Shown piece after piece: positions 24,447 to 38,111 of a DNA stretch of 64,000 nt (its first letter is position 1; each line of letters starts with the position of its first letter). The notes beneath the pieces are model-generated. The model worked only from the letters and a program-made list of their open reading frames with translations. It did no database searches and had not been told where the DNA came from. The translations under genes and the position numbers were made by a program. This stretch comes from Bathymodiolus brooksi (Eukaryota; Mollusca; Bivalvia; Mytilida; Modiolidae): the NCBI GenBank assembly GCA_963680875.1, contig OY804585.1:43693414-43757413 (forward strand). The letters run 5' to 3'.

Positions 24447-26270
24447 TGAGGATAATATGTCTGAGTGGAGAAACGTGTCTACCTCGGAATTAGGATAATA
24501 TGTCCCAGTGGAGAAACGTGTCTACCTCGGAATTAGGATACTATGTCCGAGGAGAGAAACGTGTCTACCTCGGAATTAGGATAATATGTCCCGGTGGAGA
24601 AATTTGTCTACCTCGGAATTAGGATAATATGTCTAAGTGGAGAAACGTATCTACCTCGGAATTAGGATAATATGTCCCAGTGGTGAAATGTGTCTACCTC
24701 GGAATTAGGATAATATGTCCGAGTGGAGAAATGTGTCTACCTCAGAAATAGGATAATATGTCCCAGTGGAGAAATGTGTCTACCTGGAATTAGGATAATA
24801 TGTCCCAGTGGAGAAACGTGTCTCCCTCGGAATTAGGATAATATGTCCCAGTGGTGAAATGTGTCTACCTGGGAATTAGGATAATATGTCTGAGTGGAGA
24901 AACGTGTCTACCTCGGAATTAGGATAATATGTCCCAGTGGGGAAATGTGTCTACCTCGGAATTAGGATAATATGTCCCAGTGGAGAAATGTGTATACCTC
25001 GGAATTAGGTTAATATGTCCCAATGGAGAAACGTGTCTACCTCGGAATTAGGATAATATGTCCCAGTGGAGAAACGTGTGTACCTCGGAATTAGGATAAT
25101 ATGTCCCAGTGGAGAAAGGTGTCTACATCGGAATTAGGATAATATGTCCGAGTGGAGAAACGTGTCTACCTCGGAATTAGGATAATATGTCCCAGTGGAG
25201 AAACGTGTCTACCTCGGAATTAGGATAATATGTCCCAGTGGAGAAATGTTTTTACCTCGGAATTAGGATAATATGTCTGAGTGGAGAAACGTGTCTACCT
25301 CGGAATTAGGATAATATGTCCCAGTGGAGAAATGTGTTTACCTCGGAATTAGGATAATATGTCCCAGTGGAGAAATGTGTCTATCTCGGAAATAGGATAA
25401 TATGTCCGAGTGGAGAAACGTGTCTACCTCGGAATTAGGATAATATGTCCCAGTGGAGAAACGTGTCTATCTCGGAATTAGGATAATATGACCCAGTGGA
25501 GAAACGTGTGTACCTCGGAATTAAGATAATATGTCCCAGTGGAGAAACGTGTCTACCTCGGAATTAGGATAATATATCCCAGTGGAGAAACGTGTCTACC
25601 TCGGAATTAGAATAATATGTCCCAGTGTAGAAATGTGTCTACCTTGGAATTAGGATAATATGTCTGAGTGGAGAAACGTGTCTACCTCGGAATTAGGATA
25701 ATATGTCCCAGTGGAGAAATGTGTTTACCTCGGAATTAGGATAATATGTCCCAGTGGAGAAATGTGTCTACCTCGGAAATAGGATAATATGTCCCAGTGG
25801 AAAAACGTGTCTACCTCGGAATTAGGATAATATGTCCCAGTGGAGAAATGTGTCTACCTCGGAATTAGGATAATATGTCCCAGTGGAGAAATGTGTCTAC
25901 CTCGGAAATAGGATAATATGTCCCAGTGGAGAAACGTGTCTACTTCAGAATTAGGATAATATGTCCCAGTGGAGAAATGTGTCTACCTCGGAATTAGGAT
26001 AATATGTCCCAGTGGAAAAACGTGTCTACCTCGGAATTAGGATAATATGTCCCAGTAGAGAAATGTGTCTACCTCGGAATTAGGATAATATGTCCCAGTG
26101 GAGAAATGTGTCTACCTCTGAAATAGGATAATATGTCCCAGTGGAGAAATGTGTCTGACTCGGAATTAGGATAATATGTCCCAGTGGAGAAACGTTTCTA
26201 CCTCGGAATTGGGATAATATGTCCCAGTGGAGAAACGTGTCTACCTCTGAATTAGGATAATATGTCACAG

Positions 26271-29200
26271 TGGATAAACGTGTCTACTTTGGAATTAGGA
26301 TAATATGTCCGAGTGGAGAAACGTGTCTACCTCGGAATTAGGATAATATGTCCCAGTGAAGAAACGTGTATACCTCGGAATTAGGATACTATGTCCCAGT
26401 GGAGAAACGTGTCTACCTCGGAAATAGGATAATATGTCCGAGTGGAGAAACGTGTCTACCTCGGAATTAGGATAATATGTCCGAGTGGAGAAACGTGTCT
26501 ACCTCGGAATTAGGATAATATTTCCCAGTGGAGAAACGTGTCTACCTCGGAATTAGGATACTATGTCCGAGTGGAGAAACGTGTCTACCTCATAATAAGA
26601 ATAATATGTCCCAGTGGAGAAACGTGTCAACTTCAGAAATAAGATAATATGTCCGAGTGGAGAAACGTGTCTACCTCGGAATTAGGATAATATGTCCCAG
26701 TTGAGAAACGTGTCTACCTCAGAATTAGGATACTATGTCCGAGTGGAGAAACGTGTGTACCTCGGAATTGGAATAATATGTCCCAGTGGAGAAACGTGTC
26801 TACCTCGGAATTAGGATAATATGTCCGAGTGGAGAAACGTGTCTACCTCGGAATTAGGATACTATGTACGAGTGGAGAAACGTGTCTACCTCAGAATTAG
26901 GATAATATGTCCGAGTGGAGAAACGTGTCTACCTCGGAATTAGGATAATATGTCTGAGTGGAGAAACGTATCTACCTCGGAATTAGGATAATATGTCCCA
27001 GTGGTGAAATGTGTCTACCTCGGAATTAGGATAATATGTCCGAGTGGAGAAATGTGTCTACCTGAGAAATAGGATAATATGTCCCAGTGGAGAAATGTGT
27101 CTACCTGGAATTAGGATAATATGTCCCAGTGGAGAAACGTGTCTATCTCGGAAATAGGATAATATGTCCGAGTGGAGAAACGTGTCTACCTCGGAATTAG
27201 GATAATATGTCCCAGTGGAGAAACGTGTCTACCTCGGAATTAGGATAATATGACCCAGTGGAGAAACGTGTGTACCTCGGAATTAAGATAATATGTCCCA
27301 GTGGAAAAACGTGTCTACCTCGGAATTAGGATAATATGTCCCAGTGGAGAAATGTGTCTACCTCGGAATTAGGATAATATGTCCCAGTGGAGAAAAGTGT
27401 CTACCTCGGAAATAGGATAATATGTCTGAGTGGAGAAACGTGTCTACTTCAGAATTAGGATAATATGTCCCAGTGGAGAAATGTGTCTACCTCGGAATTA
27501 GGATAATATGTCCCAGTGGAAAAACGTGTCTACCTCGGAATTAGGATAATATGTCCCAGTGGAGAAATGTGTCTACCTCGGAATTAGGATAATATGACCC
27601 AGTGGAGAAACGTGTGTACCTCGGAATTAAGATAATATGTCCCAGTGGAGAAAGGTGTCTACCTCGGAATTAGGATAATATGTCCCAGTGGAGAAACGTG
27701 TCTACCTCGGAATTAGGATAATATATCCCAGTGAAGAAATGTGTCTACCTCGGAATTAGGATAATATGTCTGAGTGGAGAAACGTGTCTACCTCGGAATT
27801 AGGATAATATGTCCCAGTGGAGAAATGTGTTTACCTCGGAATTAGGATAATATGTCCCAGTGGAGAAATGTGTCTACCTCGAAAATAGGATAATATGTCC
27901 CAGTGGAGAAACGTGTCTACTTCAGAATTAGGATAATATGTCCCAGTGGAGAAATGTGTCTACCTCGGAATTAGGATAATATGTCCCAGTGGAAAAACGT
28001 GTCTACCTCGGAATTAGGATAATATGTCCCAGTGGAGAAATGTGTCTACCTCGGAATTAGGATAATATGTCCCAGTGGAGAAATGTGTCTACCTCGGAAA
28101 TAGGATAATATGTCCCAGTGGAGAAATGTGTCTACCTCGGAATTAGGATAATATGTCCCAGTGGAGAAACGTTTCTACCTTTGAATTGGGATAATATGTC
28201 CCAGTGGAGAAACGTGTCTACCTCGGAATTAGGATAATATGTCACATTGGATAAACGTGTCTACTTCGGAATTAGGATAATATGTCCGAGTGGAGAATCG
28301 TGTCTACCTCGGAATTAGGATAATATGTCCCAGTGAAGAAACGTGTCTACCTCGGAATTAGGATACTATGTCCCAGTGGAGAAACGTGTCTACCTCGGAA
28401 ATAGGATAATATGTCCGAGTGGAGAAACGTGTCTACCTCGGAATTAGGATAATATGTCCGAGTGGAGAAACGTGTCTACCTCGGAATTAGGATAATATTT
28501 CCCAGTGGAGAAACGTGTCTACCTTGGAATTAGGATACTATGTTCGAGTGGAGAAACGTGTCTACCTCAGAATAAGAATAATATGTCCCAGTGGAGAAAC
28601 GTGTCAACTTCGGAAATAAGATAATATGTCCGAGTGGAGAAACGTGTCTACCTCGGAATTAGGATAATATGTCCCAGTGGAGAAACGTGTCTACCTCGGA
28701 ATTAGGATACTATGTCCGAGTGGAGAAACGTGTCTACCTCAGAATAAGAATAATATGTCCCAGTGCAGAAACGTGTCAACTTCGGAAATAAAATAATATG
28801 TCCGAGTGGAGAAACGTGTCTACCTCGGAATTAGGATAATATGTCCGAGTGGAGAAGCGTGTCTACCTCGGAATTAGGATAATATGTCCCAGTTGAGAAA
28901 CGTGTCTACCTCAGAATTAGGATACTATGTCCGAGTGGAGAAACGTGTGTACCTCGGAATTGGAATAATATGTCCCAGTGGAGAAACGTGTCTACCTCGG
29001 AATTAGGATAATATGTCCGAGTGGAGAAACGTGTCTACCTCGGAATTAGGATAATATGTACGAGTGGAGAAACGTGTCTATCTCAGAATTAGGATAATAT
29101 GTCCGAGTGGAGAAACGTGTCTACCTCGGAATTAGGATAATATATCTGATTGGAGAAACGTGTCTACCTCGGAATTAGGATAATATGTCCCAGTGGAGAA

Positions 29201-29600
29201 ACGTGTCTACCTCGGAATTAGGATAATATGTCTAAGTGGAGAAACGTGTCTACCTCGGAATTAGAATAATATGTCCCAGTGGAGAAACGTATCTACCTTG
29301 GAATTAGGATACTATGTCCGAGTGGAGAAACGTGTCTACCTCGGAATTTGTATAATATGTCCCAGTGGAGAAATGTGTCTACCTCGGAATTAGGATACTT
29401 TGTCTGAGTGGAGAAACGTGTCTACCTCGGAATTAGGATAATGTGTCCGAATGGAGAAACGTGTCTACCTCAGAATGAGGATAATATGTCTCAGTGGAGA
29501 AACGTGTCTACCTCGGAATTAGGATAATATGTCCCAGTGGAGAAACGTATCTACCTCGTAATTAGGATACTATGTCCGAGTGGAGAAACGTGTCTACCTC
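26271..29600. repeat. Diverged satellite island in G1
   Basis: Same 43-bp periodicity, but more substitutions per monomer and no GTATAC/GGTTAAT cassette between 24,992 and 30,108. Typical variants are GGATACTATG, CTCAGAATTAGG, ATAAGAATAAT, GTCAACTTCGG with AAATAAGATAAT, GGAATTGGAATAAT, AGTTGAGAAACG, TCTAAGTGG and CCGAGTGG at high density. A four-monomer (172-bp) local repeat is visible, with CAGAATAAGAATAAT at 28,568 and 28,740 and a related CATAATAAGAATAAT near 26,590. The island looks older or less often homogenised than its surroundings. No gene is present. Confidence 0.75.
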
Positions 29601-32600
29601 GGAATTAGGATAATATGTCCCAGTGGAGAAATGTGTCTACCTCGGAATTAGGATAATATGTCTAAGTGGAGAAACGTATCTACCTCGGAATTAGGATAAT
29701 ATATCCCAGTGGTGAAATGTGTCTCTCTCGTAATTAGGATAATATGTCCGAGTGGAGAAATGTGTCTTCCTCGGAAATAGGATAATATGTCCCAGTGGAG
29801 AAACGTGTCTACCTCGGAATTAGGATAATATGTCCCAGTGGAGAAACGTGTCTACCTCGGAATTAGGATACTATGTCCGAGTGGAGAAATGTGTCTTCCT
29901 CGGAAATAGGATAATATGTCCCAGTGGAGAAACGTGTCTACCTCGGAATTAGGATAATATGTCCCAATGGAGAAATGTGTCTACCTGGGAATTAGGATAA
30001 TATATCCCAGTGGAGAAACGTGTTTACCTCGGAATTAGGATACTATGTCCCAGTGGGGAAATGTGTCTACCTCGGAATTAGGATAATATGTCCGAGTGGA
30101 GAAATGTGTATACCTCGGAATTAGGTTAATATGTCCCAGTGGAGAAACGTGTGTACCTCGGAATTAGGATAATATGTCCCAGTGGAGAAAGGTGTCTACC
30201 TCGGAATTAGGATAATATGTCCGAGTGGAGAAACGTGTCTACATCGGAATTAGGATAATATGTCCCAGTGGAGAAATGTGTCTACCTCGATATTAGGATA
30301 ATATGTCCCAGTGGAGAAATGTGTCTACCTCGGAATTAGGATAATATGTCTGAGTGGAGAAACCTGTCTACCTAGGAATTAGGATAATATGTCCCAGTGG
30401 AGAAATGTGTTTACCTCGGAATTAGGATAATATGTCCGAGTGGAGAAATGTGTCTACCTCAGATATAGGATAATATGTCCGAGTGGAGAAACGTGTCTAC
30501 CTCGGAATTAGGATAATATGTCCCAGTGGAGAAACGTGTCTACCTCGGAATTAGGATAATATGTCCCAGTGGAGAAACGTGTGTACCTCGGAATTAAGAT
30601 AATATGTCCCAGTGGAGAAAGGTGTCTACCTCGGAATTAGGATAATATGTCCCAGTGGGGAAACGTGTCTACCTCGGAATTAGGATAATATGTCCCAGTG
30701 GAGAAACGTGTCTACCTCGGAATTAGGATAATATGTCCCAGTGGAGAAATGTGTCTACCTCGGAATTAGGATAATATGTCTGAGTGGAGAAACGTGTCTA
30801 CCTCGGAATTAGGATAATATGTCCCATTGGAGAAATGTGTTTACCTCGGAAGTAGGATAATATGTCCCAGTGGAGAAATGTGTCTACCTCGGAAATAGGA
30901 TAATATGTCCCAGTGGAAAAACGTGTCTACCTCGGAATTAGGATAATATGTCCCAGTGGAGAAATGTGTCTACCTCGGAATTAGGATAATATGTCCGAGT
31001 GGAGAAATGTGTCTAACTCGGAAATAGGATAATATGTCCGAGTGGAGAAATGTGTCTACCTCGGAAATAGGATAATATGTCCCAGTGGAGAAATGTGTCT
31101 ACTTGGAATTAGGATAATATGTCCCAGTGGAGAAACGTGTCTCCCTCGGAATTAGGATAATATGTCCCAATGGAGAAATGTGTCTACCTGGGAATTAGGA
31201 TAATATGTCCCAGTGGAGAAACGTGTTTACCTCGGAATTAGGATAATATGTCCCAGTGGGGAAATGTGTCTACCTCGGAATTAGGATAATATATCCCAGT
31301 GGAGAAATGTGTATACCTCGGAATTAGGTTAATATGTCCCAATGGAGAAACGTGTCTACCTCGGAATTAGGATAATATGTCCCAGTGGAGAAACGTGTGT
31401 ACCTCGGAATTAGGATAATATGTCCGAGTGGAGAAACGTGTCTACCTCGGAATTAGGATAATATGTCCGAGTGGAGAAACGTGTCTACCTCGGAATTAGG
31501 ATAATATGTCCCAGTGGAGAAATGTGTCTACCTCGGAATTAGGATAATATGTCTGAGTGGAGAAACGTGTCTACCTCGGAATTAGGATAATATGTCCCAG
31601 TGGAGAAATGTGTTTACCTCGGAATTAGGATAATATGTCCCAGTGGAGAAATGTGTCTACCTCAGATATAGGATAATATGTCCCAGTGGAGAAAGGTGTC
31701 TACCTCGGAATTAGGATAATATGTCCCAGTGGAGAAATGTGTCTACCTCGGAATTAGGATAATATGTCTGAGTGGAGAAACGTGTCTAACTCGGAATTAG
31801 GATAATATGTCCCAGTGGAGAAATGTGTTTACCTCGGAATTAGGATAATATGTCCCAGTGGAGAAATGTGTCTACCTCGGAAATAGGATAATATGTCCCA
31901 GTGGAAAAACGTTTCTACATCGGAATTAGGATAATATGTCCCAGTGGAGAAATGTGTCTACCTCGGAATTAGGATAATATGTCCCAGTGGAGAAATGTGT
32001 CTACCTCGGAAATAGGATAATATGTCCCAGTGGAGAAACGTGTCTACCTCAAAATTAGGATAATATGTCCCAGTGGAGAAATGTGTCTACCTCGGAATTA
32101 GGATAATATGTCCCAGTGGAAAAACGTGTCTACCTCGGAATTAGGATAATATGTCCCAGTGAAGAAATGTGTCTACCTCGTAATTAGGATAATATGTCCC
32201 AGTGGAGAAATGTGTCTACCTCGGAAATAGGATAATATGTCCCAGTGGAGAAATGTGTCTACCTCGGAATTAGGATAATATGTCCCAGTGGAGACACGTT
32301 TCTACCTCGGAATTGGGATAATATGTCCCAGTGGAGAAACTTGTCTACCTCGGAATTAGGATAATATGTCACAGTGGATAAACGTGTCTACTTCGGAATT
32401 AGGATAATATGTCCGAGTGGAGAAACGTGTCTACCTCGGAATTAGGATAATATGTCCCAGTGAAGAAACGTGTCTACCTCGGAATTAGGATACTATGTCC
32501 CAGTGGAGAAACGTGTCTACCTCCGAAATAGGATAATATGTCCCTGTGGGGAAATGTGTCTACCTCGGAATTAGGATAATATGTCCCAGTGGAGAAATGT

Positions 32601-34738
32601 GTATACCTCGGAATTAGGTTAATATGTCCCAATGGAGAAACGTGTCTACCTCGGAATTAGGATAATATGTCCCAGTGGAGAAACGTGTCTACCCCGGAAT
32701 TAGGATAATATGTCCCAGTGGAGAAACGTGTCTACCTCGGATTTAGGATAATATGTCCGAGTGGAGAAACGTGTCTACCTCGGAATTAGGATAATATGTC
32801 CCAGTGGAGAAATGTGTCTACCTCGGAATTAGGATACTATGTCTGAGTGGAGAAACGTGTCTACCTCGGAATTAGGATAATGTGTCCGAGTGGAGAAACG
32901 TGTCTACCTCGGAATGAGGATAATATGTCTGAGTGGAGAAACGTGTCTACCTCGGAATTAGGATAATATGTCCCAGTGGAGAAACGTGTCTACCTCGGAA
33001 TTAGGATACTATGTCCGAGGAGAGAAACGTGTCTACCTCGGAATTAGGATAATATGTCCCGGTGGAGAAATTTGTCTACCTCGGAATTAGGATAATATGT
33101 CTAAGTGGAGAAACGTATCTACCTCGGAATTAGGATAATATGTCCCAGTGGTGAAATGTGTCTACCTCGGAATTAGGATAATATGTCCGAGTGGAGAAAT
33201 GTGTCTACCTCAGAAATAGGATAATATGTCCCAGTGGAGAAATGTGTCTACCTGGAATTAGGATAATATGTCCCAGTGGAGAAACGTGTCTCCCTCGGAA
33301 TTAGGATAATATGTCCCAGTGGTGAAATGTGTCTACCTGGGAATTAGGATAATATGTCTGAGTGGAGAAACGTGTCTACCTCGGAATTAGGATAATATGT
33401 CCCAGTGGGGAAATGTGTCTACCTCGGAATTAGGATAATATGTCCCAGTGGAGAAATGTGTATACCTCGGAATTAGGTTAATATGTCCCAATGGAGAAAC
33501 GTGTCTACCTCGGAATTAGGATAATATGTCCCAGTGGAGAAACGTGTGTACCTCGGAATTAGGATAATATGTCCCAGTGGAGAAAGGTGTCTACATCGGA
33601 ATTAGGATAATATGTCCGAGTGGAGAAACGTGTCTACCTCGGAATTAGGATAATATGTCCCAGTGGAGAAACGTGTCTACCTCGGAATTAGGATAATATG
33701 TCCCAGTGGAGAAATGTTTTTACCTCGGAATTAGGATAATATGTCTGAGTGGAGAAACGTGTCTACCTCGGAATTAGGATAATATGTCCCAGTGGAGAAA
33801 TGTGTTTACCTCGGAATTAGGATAATATGTCCCAGTGGAGAAATGTGTCTATCTCGGAAATAGGATAATATGTCCGAGTGGAGAAACGTGTCTACCTCGG
33901 AATTAGGATAATATGTCCCAGTGGAGAAACGTGTCTATCTCGGAATTAGGATAATATGACCCAGTGGAGAAACGTGTGTACCTCGGAATTAAGATAATAT
34001 GTCCCAGTGGAGAAACGTGTCTACCTCGGAATTAGGATAATATATCCCAGTGGAGAAACGTGTCTACCTCGGAATTAGAATAATATGTCCCAGTGTAGAA
34101 ATGTGTCTACCTTGGAATTAGGATAATATGTCTGAGTGGAGAAACGTGTCTACCTCGGAATTAGGATAATATGTCCCAGTGGAGAAATGTGTTTACCTCG
34201 GAATTAGGATAATATGTCCCAGTGGAGAAATGTGTCTACCTCGGAAATAGGATAATATGTCCCAGTGGAAAAACGTGTCTACCTCGGAATTAGGATAATA
34301 TGTCCCAGTGGAGAAATGTGTCTACCTCGGAATTAGGATAATATGTCCCAGTGGAGAAATGTGTCTACCTCGGAAATAGGATAATATGTCCCAGTGGAGA
34401 AACGTGTCTACTTCAGAATTAGGATAATATGTCCCAGTGGAGAAATGTGTCTACCTCGGAATTAGGATAATATGTCCCAGTGGAAAAACGTGTCTACCTC
34501 GGAATTAGGATAATATGTCCCAGTGGAGAAATGTGTCTACCTCGGAATTAGGATAATATGTCCCAGTGGAGAAATGTGTCTACCTCTGAAATAGGATAAT
34601 ATGTCCCAGTGGAGAAATGTGTCTGACTCGGAATTAGGATAATATGTCCCAGTGGAGAAACGTTTCTACCTCGGAATTGGGATAATATGTCCCAGTGGAG
34701 AAACGTGTCTACCTCTGAATTAGGATAATATGTCACAG

Positions 34739-37700
34739 TGGATAAACGTGTCTACTTTGGAATTAGGATAATATGTCCGAGTGGAGAAACGTGTCTACCT
34801 CGGAATTAGGATAATATGTCCCAGTGAAGAAACGTGTATACCTCGGAATTAGGATACTATGTCCCAGTGGAGAAACGTGTCTACCTCGGAAATAGGATAA
34901 TATGTCCGAGTGGAGAAACGTGTCTACCTCGGAATTAGGATAATATGTCCGAGTGGAGAAACGTGTCTACCTCGGAATTAGGATAATATTTCCCAGTGGA
35001 GAAACGTGTCTACCTCGGAATTAGGATACTATGTCCGAGTGGAGAAACGTGTCTACCTCATAATAAGAATAATATGTCCCAGTGGAGAAACGTGTCAACT
35101 TCAGAAATAAGATAATATGTCCGAGTGGAGAAACGTGTCTACCTCGGAATTAGGATAATATGTCCCAGTTGAGAAACGTGTCTACCTCAGAATTAGGATA
35201 CTATGTCCGAGTGGAGAAACGTGTGTACCTCGGAATTGGAATAATATGTCCCAGTGGAGAAACGTGTCTACCTCGGAATTAGGATAATATGTCCGAGTGG
35301 AGAAACGTGTCTACCTCGGAATTAGGATACTATGTACGAGTGGAGAAACGTGTCTACCTCAGAATTAGGATAATATGTCCGAGTGGAGAAACGTGTCTAC
35401 CTCGGAATTAGGATAATATGTCTGAGTGGAGAAACGTATCTACCTCGGAATTAGGATAATATGTCCCAGTGGTGAAATGTGTCTACCTCGGAATTAGGAT
35501 AATATGTCCGAGTGGAGAAATGTGTCTACCTGAGAAATAGGATAATATGTCCGAGTGGAGAAATGTGTCTACCTGAGAAATAGGATAATATGTCCCAGTG
35601 GAGAAATGTGTCTACCTGGAATTAGGATAATATGTCCCAGTGGAGAAACGTGTCTATCTCGGAAATAGGATAATATGTCCGAGTGGAGAAACGTGTCTAC
35701 CTCGGAATTAGGATAATATGTCCCAGTGGAGAAACGTGTCTACCTCGGAATTAGGATAATATGACCCAGTGGAGAAACGTGTGTACCTCGGAATTAAGAT
35801 AATATGTCCCAGTGGAAAAACGTGTCTACCTCGGAATTAGGATAATATGTCCCAGTGGAGAAATGTGTCTACCTCGGAATTAGGATAATATGTCCCAGTG
35901 GAGAAAAGTGTCTACCTCGGAAATAGGATAATATGTCTGAGTGGAGAAACGTGTCTACTTCAGAATTAGGATAATATGTCCCAGTGGAGAAATGTGTCTA
36001 CCTCGGAATTAGGATAATATGTCCCAGTGGAAAAACGTGTCTACCTCGGAATTAGGATAATATATCCCAGTGGAGAAATGTGTCTACCTCGGAATTAGGA
36101 TAATATGACCCAGTGGAGAAACGTGTGTACCTCGGAATTAAGATAATATGTCCCAGTGGAGAAAGGTGTCTACCTCGGAATTAGGATAATATGTCCCAGT
36201 GGAGAAACGTGTCTACCTCGGAATTAGGATAATATATCCCAGTGAAGAAATGTGTCTACCTCGGAATTAGGATAATATGTCTGAGTGGAGAAACGTGTCT
36301 ACCTCGGAATTAGGATAATATGTCCCAGTGGAGAAATGTGTTTACCTCGGAATTAGGATAATATGTCCCAGTGGAGAAATGTGTCTACCTCGAAAATAGG
36401 ATAATATGTCCCAGTGGAGAAACGTGTCTACTTCAGAATTAGGATAATATGTCCCAGTGGAGAAATGTGTCTACCTCGGAATTAGGATAATATGTCCCAG
36501 TGGAAAAACGTGTCTACCTCGGAATTAGGATAATATGTCCCAGTGGAGAAATGTGTCTACCTCGGAATTAGGATAATATGTCCCAGTGGAGAAATGTGTC
36601 TACCTCGGAAATAGGATAATATGTCCCAGTGGAGAAATGTGTCTACCTCGGAATTAGGATAATATGTCCCAGTGGAGAAACGTTTCTACCTTTGAATTGG
36701 GATAATATGTCCCAGTGGAGAAACGTGTCTACCTCGGAATTAGGATAATATGTCACATTGGATAAACGTGTCTACTTCGGAATTAGGATAATATGTCCGA
36801 GTGGAGAATCGTGTCTACCTCGGAATTAGGATAATATGTCCCAGTGAAGAAACGTGTCTACCTCGGAATTAGGATACTATGTCCCAGTGGAGAAACGTGT
36901 CTACCTCGGAAATAGGATAATATGTCCGAGTGGAGAAACGTGTCTACCTCGGAATTAGGATAATATGTCCGAGTGGAGAAACGTGTCTACCTCGGAATTA
37001 GGATAATATTTCCCAGTGGAGAAACGTGTCTACCTTGGAATTAGGATACTATGTTCGAGTGGAGAAACGTGTCTACCTCAGAATAAGAATAATATGTCCC
37101 AGTGGAGAAACGTGTCAACTTCGGAAATAAGATAATATGTCCGAGTGGAGAAACGTGTCTACCTCGGAATTAGGATAATATGTCCCAGTGGAGAAACGTG
37201 TCTACCTCGGAATTAGGATACTATGTCCGAGTGGAGAAACGTGTCTACCTCAGAATAAGAATAATATGTCCCAGTGCAGAAACGTGTCAACTTCGGAAAT
37301 AAAATAATATGTCCGAGTGGAGAAACGTGTCTACCTCGGAATTAGGATAATATGTCCGAGTGGAGAAGCGTGTCTACCTCGGAATTAGGATAATATGTCC
37401 CAGTTGAGAAACGTGTCTACCTCAGAATTAGGATACTATGTCCGAGTGGAGAAACGTGTGTACCTCGGAATTGGAATAATATGTCCCAGTGGAGAAACGT
37501 GTCTACCTCGGAATTAGGATAATATGTCCGAGTGGAGAAACGTGTCTACCTCGGAATTAGGATAATATGTACGAGTGGAGAAACGTGTCTATCTCAGAAT
37601 TAGGATAATATGTCCGAGTGGAGAAACGTGTCTACCTCGGAATTAGGATAATATATCTGATTGGAGAAACGTGTCTACCTCGGAATTAGGATAATATGTC

Positions 37701-38111
37701 CCAGTGGAGAAACGTGTCTACCTCGGAATTAGGATAATATGTCTAAGTGGAGAAACGTGTCTACCTCGGAATTAGAATAATATGTCCCAGTGGAGAAACG
37801 TATCTACCTTGGAATTAGGATACTATGTCCGAGTGGAGAAACGTGTCTACCTCGGAATTTGTATAATATGTCCCAGTGGAGAAATGTGTCTACCTCGGAA
37901 TTAGGATAATATGTCTGAGTGGAGAAACGTGTCTACCTCGGAATTAGGATAATGTGTCCGAATGGAGAAACGTGTCTACCTCAGAATGAGGATAATATGT
38001 CTCAGTGGAGAAACGTGTCTACCTCGGAATTAGGATAATATGTCCCAGTGGAGAAACGTATCTACCTCGTAATTAGGATACTATGTCCGAGTGGAGAAAC
38101 GTGTCTACCTC
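34739..38111. repeat. Diverged satellite island, duplicate in G2
   Basis: Copy of the island at 26,271-29,600, carried by the large duplication (offset 8,468 bp, then 8,511 bp after the extra monomer). The private variants and the 172-bp local repeat are preserved (CAGAATAAGAATAAT at 37,079 and 37,251). The divergence among its monomers therefore predates the duplication, and little has accumulated since. Confidence 0.75.
35530..35572. repeat. Extra 43-bp monomer private to G2
   Basis: G2 has two successive monomers with CCTGAGAAATAGG (near 35,529 and 35,572), the first ending in TCCGAGTGG and the second in TCCCAGTGG. G1 has one, near 27,061, ending in TCCCAGTGG. The offset between copies changes from 8,468 to 8,511 bp here, exactly one monomer. 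The extra unit could equally have been lost from G1. The exact edge inside the repeat is arbitrary. Confidence 0.8.

Larger units (their letters stand above)
21111..30438. repeat. Large tandem duplication, unit G1 (9,328 bp)
   Basis: Left copy of the largest duplication in the window. Markers in its first part recur 9,328 bp downstream: TCAGATATAG 21,131 and 30,459; GTAGGAT 21,524 and 30,852; TGGAGACACG 22,961 and 32,289. From about 23,714 the offset is 8,468 bp, because G1 carries an extra 860 bp at 22,854-24,446. After about 27,060 the offset is 8,511 bp, because G2 carries one extra monomer. The left limit is set by mismatches at 21,104 and 21,110. It contains F2, the nested 860-bp rearrangement and a diverged island. 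Confidence 0.88.

Noticed and set aside
26080..26268. 62-codon open frame on the minus strand
   Set aside because: It is satellite read in frame, with a 43-residue period (three monomers of 43 bp equal 129 bases). It is open only because local changes (GTCTGACTCGG, GGAATTGGG, CTCTGAA) remove the stops normally present on the minus strand. No start context, codon bias or protein similarity supports a gene.
34548..34736. Second 62-codon open frame, identical to the first
   Set aside because: It is the G2 copy of 26,080-26,268 at the 8,468-bp offset. Its conservation comes from the DNA duplication, not from selection on a protein.
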